Under the pieces are notes generated by a model. That model was not told the DNA's origin and made no database searches. It was given only the letters and a program-made list of their open reading frames with translations. The translations under genes were made by a program, and so were the position numbers. A stretch of 64,000 nucleotides of DNA from Porphyromonas cangingivalis. Its GTDB lineage: Bacteria > Bacteroidota > Bacteroidia > Bacteroidales > Porphyromonadaceae. The stretch is from positions 248,001 to 312,000 of the forward strand of contig NZ_LR134506.1 in NCBI RefSeq assembly GCF_900638305.1, in the 5' to 3' direction. Of this stretch, positions 17,532-24,319 are shown piece after piece; position 1 is the stretch's first letter, and the number at the start of each line of letters is the position of its first letter.

Positions 17532-18761
17532 TTAGAGTTTACGCTGTTTTCTTTTTTTACGCTGCATCCGTCTGCGGAACTGCTCTTCCTCCCAATCCGT
17601 ACCGTGGGCTTCCAAGGGCAAATCGAGAAGACCACCCAAGACGGAATCTCCGTCCGAAGTCAGAGTTTGGGGAATACTGCCTTTCTCACGCTGCTGTATA
17701 GGAGCAGACAGTTCGGGATGCGGGCGGTCGAACCACTCGGCAACGGCGTTTGCCGAAAGTTCCTTGCCCAATCGTGAGCCATTGACCACACAGCCGTTGT
17801 TATGGTCTATGAAGGTGACACCATAGAGCCGCCCTTCGTCGTTCTCACGAAAGAGGACATCAATCCCCTTGTGATAGAGATTATCCCTGAAATCCACTCT
17901 TGTGACAGAATGCCTCAATGCTCCGGCTACGACAGCTTTGGTCTTGGGAGCAAGATGTTTTTCTTTCAGTTTCTCCTTTGAAGCCTTGAACCTGTTTTGT
18001 AGGGCTTCATATCCGACAGCTTTCCCGAAAAGAGAAGCCTTGAAAGGATTCCCCACCTTTTTACCTTTATCATCGGTAGCAAAATAGACCAATCCATTAT
18101 AGGGCTTTCCATATATTTCTCCCTTGACCTCTTCCACGCATATATTATAGGTGGAGAGCAAGGCTCTGTATTCTTTGAAGCTCGGACAATGATAGAACTT
18201 CGCTGCAGGTTTGATAACCGAAGCCAGTTGTTTTTTGAGATTTCCCTCTTCAGGACGGACTCTTTGCAGTCGAAAAGTCTCTTTTGCCCGTTGCCTTTCG
18301 GCAGGCAGCAAGCCATATTTCTGCTCTATCTCTCGGGTGATATGCTTACTCTTGTAGAAGTTGTTGCCATCGTTAATCTTCTTCCCTTGTTCATCAACGG
18401 CTAAGGTGACAATATGCAAATGATGTCTGTCTATGTCCTCGTGTTTATACACGACAAAGGGCTGGTTGCCGTAGCCCATCTTTTCGATATACTCCTGTGC
18501 GATGGCAGAGAACTGCTCATCAGAGAGTTTATCATCGGGATGCGGGTTCAGGGAAATATGAATAATGGGCTTCTTCGTGCGAACTTGGCTCGGCATATAT
18601 GTCAGAAAGTCCTGCATATAGGCTGCAATATCGTGTGTGCCGTCGGCAGAACAAAACACTTTGTTGGTCTCCAAAATCTTGGCGACACCCTCGTTTACCT
18701 TTTCTCCATTGTATGCTAACGCCCCGAAAAGGGAAATCCCATAGCTTATTTTTGCGACCAT
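17532..18761 (-). CDS. mobB: MobB relaxase
   Basis: A 409-residue relaxase that nicks oriT and leads the strand into the recipient. The histidine motif EDIDRHHLHIVTL (metal-binding HxH type) lies near residue 115, and the upstream segment TKKPIIHISLNPHPDDKLS is typical of MobB relaxases of CTnDOT-like elements. A candidate catalytic tyrosine lies in the N-terminal part (ISYGISLFGALAYNGEKV). Its start overlaps the mobA 3' end by 16 bases, showing translational coupling. The C-terminal half is basic and ends in a run of Arg and Lys. Confidence 0.9.
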   Translation of the reverse strand: MVAKISYGISLFGALAYNGEKVNEGVAKILETNKVFCSADGTHDIAAYMQDFLTYMPSQVRTKKPIIHISLNPHPDDKLSDEQFSAIAQEYIEKMGYGNQPFVVYKHEDIDRHHLHIVTLAVDEQGKKINDGNNFYKSKHITREIEQKYGLLPAERQRAKETFRLQRVRPEEGNLKKQLASVIKPAAKFYHCPSFKEYRALLSTYNICVEEVKGEIYGKPYNGLVYFATDDKGKKVGNPFKASLFGKAVGYEALQNRFKASKEKLKEKHLAPKTKAVVAGALRHSVTRVDFRDNLYHKGIDVLFRENDEGRLYGVTFIDHNNGCVVNGSRLGKELSANAVAEWFDRPHPELSAPIQQREKGSIPQTLTSDGDSVLGGLLDLPLEAHGTDWEEEQFRRRMQRKKRKQRKL

Positions 18762-19159
18762 TTCTCCTGAAATTCACGGGTGAGTTGTACGATTTCGCCT
18801 CCGATAGTCGCCAATTCGAGTGTCAGTTTCTCCAGTTGGGCAAGCATGGCGTAGGCTTTTTTCTCGGTGAAATTGCTTTTTAAGGCGACCACTACTTGGT
18901 TGTAATTGACCCCTACGCTGCGGAACTGCCCGTACAAAGTCGTCAATTTTTGATAGTAGTCAAGCAAGGAGCGGTCTACTTTTATGACACGAAAAGTCTT
19001 GTCAAAGACCCTTGCCTTGATGAAAGCCGACTGACTTTGTACGCCTGCCGTCTCTTTCATGGAGAGAAACTCGGCAAATTCCATCGCCGTAAAATTGACC
19101 GAGACCCGTTTCTCGGTCTTCACTTTGGAGCTTATGCCCCGCATTTTCTTTTGTTTCAT
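18746..19159 (-). CDS. mobA: MobA relaxosome accessory protein
   Basis: A 137-residue basic, helical protein (VSVNFTAMEFAEFLSM...). The plan, an N-terminal ribbon-helix-helix-like part followed by helices containing FRSVGVNYNQVV, is characteristic of MobA/BmgB-type nicking accessory proteins. It should bind oriT and guide MobB. It is the first gene of the minus-strand mob operon and overlaps mobB. The ATG at 19157-19159 follows the recurrent CACTAAAATCC leader motif by a few bases. oriT is expected in the non-coding stretch just upstream. Confidence 0.88.
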   Translation of the reverse strand: MKQKKMRGISSKVKTEKRVSVNFTAMEFAEFLSMKETAGVQSQSAFIKARVFDKTFRVIKVDRSLLDYYQKLTTLYGQFRSVGVNYNQVVVALKSNFTEKKAYAMLAQLEKLTLELATIGGEIVQLTREFQEKWSQK

Positions 19160-19162
19160 TTT

Positions 19163-19180
19163 CTACTTTGGATTTTAGTG
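19163..19180 (-). repeat. Recurrent ICE leader motif upstream of mobA
   Basis: On the minus strand this reads CACTAAAATCCAAAGTAG, a few bases before the mobA ATG. Confidence 0.5.
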
Positions 19181-19480
19181 TTTCACGGCATCACCGGCAT
19201 TCGAGACAAGGCATTCTCCCTTCCAAGAAAAAACGACTTCGGAGTTTTTTCAGCCCTCTGCAAGAGCAAGGGTTTTATGCTGCAAAAACGGAGTCGTGCT
19301 GCATAAAACATACCTTGCTATTTGCTCCGACGCAAATAAATCCATCCATGAAGGACGGAAGTCGAGTATCTCAAAAAAGAACGCTTCATACCTCGAAAAC
19401 TTCGGCTTACCGCTTGGGAGCAAAGTTACTATGCATTGTATCTAAGACACTTACCTCATAAGTAGACACAAGTACGCATA

Positions 19481-19502
19481 TCGACGCCACAAGTACGTAG
19501 TT
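19481..19502 (+). repeat. Copy 1 of 17-base repeat TCGACGCCACAAGTACG
   Basis: TCGACGCCACAAGTACG followed by TAGTTA. The same 17 bases, followed by CAGTTA, recur at 23,037-23,058 inside the traD-like gene. This copy is in the presumed oriT region. Confidence 0.6.
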
Positions 19503-19953
19503 AGCAAAAAGGATAGAAAAGAGGCTTTGAGGGCATCTATATTTGCCCCGTCGGACGGTTATTTGCGGATCGGTGGACATACTTGCCTAAGTCTAAAAAC
19601 CTGTCCGCATCCATTTGAACAGACAATCAAGGAAATGGGAACTGGAATGAGAATATCTACAAGTTATTGCACCCATGTACCCTTATACCCTTGTGCAAGG
19701 GTACAAGCGTGGAAGTATGGATGGGTGGACGTGTGCAAGTATGCCTCCCGTCATATAGCTCCACCCTTATACAAGGAGGGACATATCCCCCAAAGTGGGT
19801 CTATGTTCTCTTATCGGAATACCTTATCGTATGCCTGTCCGGAGATTTATTCCCTCACGGACTCATTTCCATATCTGCCTTTTCAAGGAAACAAGCCAAG
19901 GTGTGCATACGCCTTTCCTCACATATATGTAGAACCATTAAACAGAAAATGAA

Positions 19954-20736
19954 ATGAAAAAGAAACCTGTTTTCATAGCCTTCTCCACCCAGAAGGGCGG
20001 TGTCGGCAAAACGACCTTTACGGTCTTGACGGCGAGTTACCTGCACTATGCCTGCGGGTATAACCTTATTGTGGTGGATTGCGACTATCCGCAATTCAGC
20101 ATCAATGCGATGCGTCAGCGTGACGCACAGGGGGTGGATCGCAACCCCGCGCTGCAGGAATTGGCAGCCACCCAGTTCTCCGAGTTGCAAAAGCCCACGT
20201 ACACCATCCTTTGTGCCACGGCAGAGGCAGCCGTGGATACGGTCAGGGAATATCTGGAAACACATGAGTCGGATACGGATTTCGTCTTTTTTGACCTGCC
20301 CGGAACCATCAACAATGACGGTGTGCTGACCACTCTCTCCAATATGGATTACATTTTCACACCCATCTCCGCCGACCGTATATCCTTGGAAAGCACGTTG
20401 AGCTTTTCAGCCATCATCAAGGAGGTGATAACCGACAATACAGACACTGCCAACAAAGGGATCTACCTCTTTTGGAACATGGTAGACGGCAGAGAGAAAA
20501 CACCCCTCTATACGATGTATGAAAAGGTCATTGCCGAGTTGGGACTTCCGGTCTTGAAGACGGCAGTCCCCAATACGACCCGCTACAAAAAGGAAGTGAT
20601 GGATGAGGGTACAACCCTCTTCCGTTCGACCATCTTTCCCGCCTCCCGCACGCTGCTCAGAGGTAGTCGTCTGAAAGAGCTTGTGGAGGAAATCCTATCC
20701 ATCGTAAAACCTGAAGCGTATGGCCGAGAAGAATAA
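19954..20736 (+). CDS. traA: ParA-family ATPase TraA
   Basis: A 260-residue ParA/MinD-type ATPase with the deviant Walker A motif STQKGGVGKTTF near residue 12, a second acidic strand LIVVDCDYPQFS, and FVFFDLPGTINNDG as Walker B. It is the first gene of the tra operon, matching TraA of CTnDOT-like elements. The role in transfer is poorly known; maintenance or positioning of the element is often supposed. Its 3' end overlaps the next gene by 17 bases. A second ParA-like gene lies 1.4 kb downstream. Confidence 0.88.
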   Translation: MKKKPVFIAFSTQKGGVGKTTFTVLTASYLHYACGYNLIVVDCDYPQFSINAMRQRDAQGVDRNPALQELAATQFSELQKPTYTILCATAEAAVDTVREYLETHESDTDFVFFDLPGTINNDGVLTTLSNMDYIFTPISADRISLESTLSFSAIIKEVITDNTDTANKGIYLFWNMVDGREKTPLYTMYEKVIAELGLPVLKTAVPNTTRYKKEVMDEGTTLFRSTIFPASRTLLRGSRLKELVEEILSIVKPEAYGREE

Positions 20737-21148
20737 AGGGGCGATAGACCCCGTCGCCATCCGAGAGCTGATTTCGCAGGGTATACCGATGAAAAAGAAA
20801 GAGAGCGAGATGATTCCGCCTGCCACCGTCGAAGAGGTGGATGCGTCCGTTTCGGAAACACGAAAAGAGGTTTCGGAAGAACCGCAACTACCCATCCGAA
20901 CACGTCGCAAGAATATCGCCAAAGGAGATTACATCTCGCTCTTCATGCACCGCAATGATCTGTATGACCGCAAGGCAATCTACATCTCCAAAGAGTTGCA
21001 GGACAAACTGTCGGAAATCGTCCTCTTCATCCGAAAGAGGGAGATGACATTGGGCATGTACGTGGAAAACATCCTTCTCAAACATTTGGAGGACTACAAG
21101 GAAGAAATCAACCGATTAAGTGAAAAGAACTTCAAGAAATTATTGTGA
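20720..21148 (+). CDS. DUF3408 protein (TraB-like)
   Basis: A 142-residue basic protein. The first 65 residues are charged and probably disordered. The C-terminal part (DYISLFMHRNDLYDRKAIYI, then LGMYVENILLKHLEDYKEEI) fits the DUF3408 family, which looks like a ribbon-helix-helix DNA-binding fold. It overlaps traA and is followed after one base by a paralogue, suggesting tandem duplication. As a partner of the ParA-like protein it could act like a ParB, but this is inference. Confidence 0.78.
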   Translation: MAEKNKGAIDPVAIRELISQGIPMKKKESEMIPPATVEEVDASVSETRKEVSEEPQLPIRTRRKNIAKGDYISLFMHRNDLYDRKAIYISKELQDKLSEIVLFIRKREMTLGMYVENILLKHLEDYKEEINRLSEKNFKKLL

Positions 21149-21149
21149 T

Positions 21150-21527
21150 ATGAAACAGAAAACAAACCGACCAATGGCAGGCAAAGAGTCCTGCAGAGAA
21201 CGAAAAAGCGTCTCTTCAAAAGTAACCATCCGTAACTCCACCACGCTCATCGAACATTCTGAGGGACACTCTACAGGTCTCCTTCAGGAAGAGAGAAGCG
21301 ATTATGAAACCGTCTTTCTGCAACCCCTGAACATCGGAGACCGAAAGGGCGTGTTCATTTCCAAAAAGACACAGGAAGAGATTTCCGAAATCGTCTATGT
21401 GGCAGCCGCAGGCAAACTGACGATTGGGGCATTCGTAGAACATATTCTCCGGCATCACTTAGAGAGTCACCGTGATGAGATAGACGCCTTGTTTGAGCAA
21501 CAGTTCCGTAAACGTTTCGAGCGATGA
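21150..21527 (+). CDS. Second DUF3408 protein, tandem paralogue
   Basis: About 125 residues from ATG 21150, one base after the previous stop; a GTG at 21120 would overlap it. The C-terminal half (VFLQPLNIGDRKGVFISKK, then TIGAFVEHILRHHLESHRDE) aligns by eye with the preceding DUF3408 protein, with the same spacing of DRK, ISK and the closing helix. Its 3' end overlaps the next gene by 4 bases (ATGA). Function unknown, probably DNA-binding. Confidence 0.75.
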   Translation: MKQKTNRPMAGKESCRERKSVSSKVTIRNSTTLIEHSEGHSTGLLQEERSDYETVFLQPLNIGDRKGVFISKKTQEEISEIVYVAAAGKLTIGAFVEHILRHHLESHRDEIDALFEQQFRKRFER

Positions 21528-22114
21528 AGCAGGTGATTGTCATTCTGCTGTCGGTAGGCTTAGCCTATCTCGGCAGCGTACAGGTCGCCCGCTTTCTGTA
21601 CGGACGCTATCGGAGTGCCGTGAGACTCTACCGTGAATTGCGACTCTTTTTCCGAGAACGAGGCAAGGGGAAATTCGTCGTTACCATCCGCATCCCCCAG
21701 AAGGAATTCTCCCAAGAGGAGAATATCCTTTTAGTCGAGTTGCCCATTGAAGAAGAACAACAGGAACAGACGGCTGAAACGGGAATGTCGGAAGAGACCT
21801 CTCCGTTCATCCCCGAAGAGGAAGAGGATTATGTATTGGTGGAAGTCCAAGGTGAAAGCCACTCTCTTTCGGAAAGCATCACCGTGGAAGAACTGCAACA
21901 AATGGGCAATGTCCTCTCCTGCAAGAATGCCCCGATAGAGGAAGCGGCGAAAGCTGCTGAAACCATCTATAAGATACATGACTCCCCGATGTTCCAAGCA
22001 ATTAAGAAAGCAGCCGGGGAACGTGTCCGCGAACTGCTGGATCGCGTTGCCGAAGAAGCCCCGAAAGAGATTCTGTCAGGCAATTTCGATTACAAACGAT
22101 TTATCAAGACATAG
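21524..22114 (+). CDS. TraD-like membrane-anchored protein, copy 1
   Basis: A 196-residue protein with an N-terminal membrane helix (VIVILLSVGLAYLGSV), an acidic low-complexity middle (ELPIEEEQQEQTAET; PEEEEDYVLVEV) and a helical C-terminus (SCKNAPIEEAAKAAETIYKI). The plan is like the TraD-type protein at 22,872, though the two are divergent. It overlaps the preceding DUF3408 gene (ATGA). Found at this place in CTnPg/CTnDOT-type operons; no enzymatic motif is visible and function is unknown. Confidence 0.55.
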   Translation: MKQVIVILLSVGLAYLGSVQVARFLYGRYRSAVRLYRELRLFFRERGKGKFVVTIRIPQKEFSQEENILLVELPIEEEQQEQTAETGMSEETSPFIPEEEEDYVLVEVQGESHSLSESITVEELQQMGNVLSCKNAPIEEAAKAAETIYKIHDSPMFQAIKKAAGERVRELLDRVAEEAPKEILSGNFDYKRFIKT

Positions 22115-22143
22115 TATTCACCCATTCAAAGAAAGGAGAAAAT

Positions 22144-22884
22144 ATGAGTAAACCCATCTATCTCGCCATCGCTTCCCCCAAGGGAGGTGTCGGCAAAACC
22201 TCGCTTACGGTACTTGCTGCAAGTATTCTGCATTACCACAGAGGATGCAATGTCGCTGTTGTGGATTGCAACCATCCCGTCTATACCATCGCCCGTCTGC
22301 GGCAGCAAGAGTCGGAAGAGCTGAGTACTCAAAGGCTGATGCACCTGAAACATCGAACACCCTGTACCCCTTATCCGATAATTTGCACTCCGGTGCGGGA
22401 AGCCCTGAACCGGGTGGAGCGACACTGTGTGGACAATCCTCCTCGCTGCATTCTCTTCGACCTCCCTCCATTGATGCGTACCGAAGGAACGGTGGAACTG
22501 CTTTCGGCAATGGATGCCGTCGTCTTTCCCGTTACGGACAGTCCGATGGATATGGAAGCTGTCCGCCATTTCATCGACATCTTGGGAGAGCAGATACTGA
22601 CGATGGGCAGGGGCAATATCCGTGAGCTTTACCTGCTTCGCAATATGATAGAGGCTTGGGAACGTGAGGAAGCCGACGAACGCTGTCTCACTCTTGCCGA
22701 TGAAACAGGAGCTTTGCTGATGCAGACCTCATTGAGCCACTCCCGTTTATATCGTCCGCTGCTTTCCGAGCGCAGAAGAGGGGTATGCACCCTCTTCCCA
22801 CCCCACGGAGGGATGTTGAGCAGGCTCTGTGTTCAGTTGGGCGATGAACTTCATGAAATCCTGCAACGCCTATGTACCGAATAG
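22144..22884 (+). CDS. Second ParA-like ATPase in the tra operon
   Basis: A 246-residue ParA/MinD-type protein with Walker A SPKGGVGKTSLTV near residue 13, VAVVDCNHPVYT, and Walker B CILFDLPPLMRTE. It shares layout and several strings with TraA 1.4 kb upstream (KGGVGKT, VLAASILHYHRG versus VLTASYLHYACG), so the two are probably duplicates that have diverged. It is followed by, and overlaps by 13 bases, the second TraD-like gene. Which of the two serves the normal TraA role is not clear. Confidence 0.82.
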   Translation: MSKPIYLAIASPKGGVGKTSLTVLAASILHYHRGCNVAVVDCNHPVYTIARLRQQESEELSTQRLMHLKHRTPCTPYPIICTPVREALNRVERHCVDNPPRCILFDLPPLMRTEGTVELLSAMDAVVFPVTDSPMDMEAVRHFIDILGEQILTMGRGNIRELYLLRNMIEAWEREEADERCLTLADETGALLMQTSLSHSRLYRPLLSERRRGVCTLFPPHGGMLSRLCVQLGDELHEILQRLCTE

Positions 22885-23462
22885 TCCTTGTCCTTCTCTT
22901 GCTCTACCTTTTGTGGCTGCTGCTTTTTCTCTCGTATGAACGAAGAAAGAGAAAGAACAGAGCAATTGAGAAAGAGCCTTGTCAAACGGTCTGTGAAGCC
23001 GAAATAATCGGTAAGAGTCGCTTTAAGATAAGCCACTCGACGCCACAAGTACGCAGTTATCCAAAAGGCGAGGCAGAAGCAAAAAAGGCTTCTACATTTG
23101 CCCTCGAAAACGGACAAGAGCCATCGGAAGAGCCGGATGATCTGCCCGACATAGATGAGATTCCTTTAACGTATGAATCTTCGGATGCACCATCGTTTGA
23201 AGAGGAGGACGAAGAACTTCCCATACAGGGGGAAAGCGAATACGCTATGGGAATTGATTTTGAACGGGTGCTGGAAGCCTTGTCGGTCATTCACCGCCAC
23301 GCCCACACCGAAGCAGAGCGACAGAGTACTGGCGATACGCTGAGAGCGTTGGAAGGAACCCGGCTGATGGAAACGCTCCGAAGCGATGCGAAACGTTCGG
23401 CCACGATCGATGAAATCGTCCGTGCCCGTTTCGAGGAGCTTTACAGCGGCAAAAAAGCGTAA
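22872..23462 (+). CDS. traD: TraD-like membrane-anchored protein, copy 2
   Basis: A 196-residue protein: membrane helix at the start (IVLVLLLLYLLWLLLFLS), a short IIGKSRFKI motif typical of TraD proteins in these operons, an acidic linker (EEPDDLPDIDEIPLTYE) and a helical C-terminus (GIDFERVLEALSVIHRHAH). Its coding sequence contains the 17-base repeat also present near mobA; here it encodes STPQVR. The ATG lies within the end of the second ParA-like gene. Function unknown. Confidence 0.65.
   Translation: MYRIVLVLLLLYLLWLLLFLSYERRKRKNRAIEKEPCQTVCEAEIIGKSRFKISHSTPQVRSYPKGEAEAKKASTFALENGQEPSEEPDDLPDIDEIPLTYESSDAPSFEEEDEELPIQGESEYAMGIDFERVLEALSVIHRHAHTEAERQSTGDTLRALEGTRLMETLRSDAKRSATIDEIVRARFEELYSGKKA
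23037..23058 (+). repeat. Copy 2 of 17-base repeat TCGACGCCACAAGTACG
   Basis: Identical over 17 bases to 19,481-19,497, then one mismatch and AGTTA. Unlike the first copy it is inside a coding sequence (traD-like gene). Confidence 0.6.
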
Positions 23463-23559
23463 CACATTTTCCGATCGGTTTTAACCCCAATAGTATGGAC
23501 CCTTTAATATAACAGGAACAATGAAAGAAAAAGAGTACGGCTGACCCTAAGAGAGCCAC

Positions 23560-23578
23560 CACTAACATCCGAAAGTAA
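23560..23578 (+). repeat. Recurrent ICE leader motif in the traE leader
   Basis: CACTAACATCC then GAAAGTAA, about 60 bases before the traE ATG, in the 175-base gap that separates the traA-traD block from traE onward. Confidence 0.45.
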
Positions 23579-23637
23579 CAACAGTATTCATCCGTCGGGA
23601 GGACATATCCAATCCTTCTGGCACAAAACAAAGATTT

Positions 23638-23937
23638 ATGACCAAAAGACATTTTCTTTTCGCAGCCGTCCTGCTGCTTTCCATTTCCTCTGCCTTTGCC
23701 CAAGGCAACGGCTTGTCGGGTATCAACCAAGCCACCAACATGGTGACGAGCTATTTCGACCCTGCCACGAAACTCATCTATGCCATCGGTGCGGTTGTGG
23801 GACTTATCGGAGGGGTAAAAGTCTATTCAAAGTTTGCGTCCGGAGATCCGGACACCTCGAAGACCGCCGCAAGCTGGTTTGGAGCGTGTATCTTCCTCAT
23901 TGTCGCAGCCACCATTCTGAGAAGTTTCTTCCTCTAA
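23638..23937 (+). CDS. traE: TraE, DUF4134 channel protein
   Basis: A 99-residue protein with a cleavable signal (HFLFAAVLLLSISSAFAQG) and two membrane helices (LIYAIGAVVGLIGGVKVY; ASWFGACIFLIVAATIL). This matches TraE/DUF4134 of CTnDOT-type elements, which is similar in plan to VirB2-like pilin subunits. It opens the core transfer-channel block traE-traQ, and traF follows after 4 bases. Confidence 0.9.
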   Translation: MTKRHFLFAAVLLLSISSAFAQGNGLSGINQATNMVTSYFDPATKLIYAIGAVVGLIGGVKVYSKFASGDPDTSKTAASWFGACIFLIVAATILRSFFL

Positions 23938-23941
23938 GCCT

Positions 23942-24319
23942 ATGGAGACCTATCCCATCAACAAGGGAATCGGTCGCTCGGTAGAGTTTCAGGGACTCAA
24001 AAGCCAGTATCTGTTCTTTTTCGCCGGAGGGCTACTCGCCCTTTTCGTGCTGTTTGTCATCCTCTACATGGCGGGTGTCAATCAATGGATTTGTATTGGT
24101 TTCGGAGGGACTGCCGCGTCCGTTCTGGTGTGGCAGACCTTCTCCCTGAACACGAAGTATGGGGAATATGGGCTGATGAAGCGTTCCGCCTTGCACAGCC
24201 ATCCCCGATACCTCATCAACCGTCGTCGCATTCCCCGTCTGTTCCGACATAAGGAACAGAGAAGAGTAAAAAGAGAACAGAACGAAAGAAAAAACAAAGA
24301 AAAGGAGGAAAGGCAATGA
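23942..24319 (+). CDS. traF: TraF, DUF4133 membrane protein
   Basis: A 125-residue protein with two membrane helices (YLFFFAGGLLALFVLFVIL; WICIGFGGTAASVLVW) and a highly basic tail (RIPRLFRHKEQRRVKREQ). The N-terminal YPINKGIGRSVEFQGLK is characteristic of TraF/DUF4133, a VirB3-like component of the transfer channel. Its 3' end overlaps traG by 4 bases (ATGA). Confidence 0.9.
   Translation: METYPINKGIGRSVEFQGLKSQYLFFFAGGLLALFVLFVILYMAGVNQWICIGFGGTAASVLVWQTFSLNTKYGEYGLMKRSALHSHPRYLINRRRIPRLFRHKEQRRVKREQNERKNKEKEERQ

Larger units (their letters stand above)
19160..19953. other. Non-coding divergent region between mobA and traA; likely oriT and tra promoter
   Basis: About 790 bases between divergently transcribed mob and tra genes, the usual place for oriT and the transfer promoters. 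It contains a near-repeat pair at 19464-19500 (ACACAAGTACG and CCACAAGTACG), a hairpin TACCCTTG-TG-CAAGGGTA at 19686-19703, and another partly palindromic stretch CCTTATACAAGG near 19770. The two overlapping plus-strand frames at 19527-19957 have no protein-like features and are judged spurious. The nick site cannot be placed by eye. Confidence 0.55.

Noticed and set aside
19527-19957. Two overlapping plus-strand frames before traA
   Set aside because: Odd composition, no domain, overlap with repeats and hairpins; the stretch fits an oriT/promoter region.
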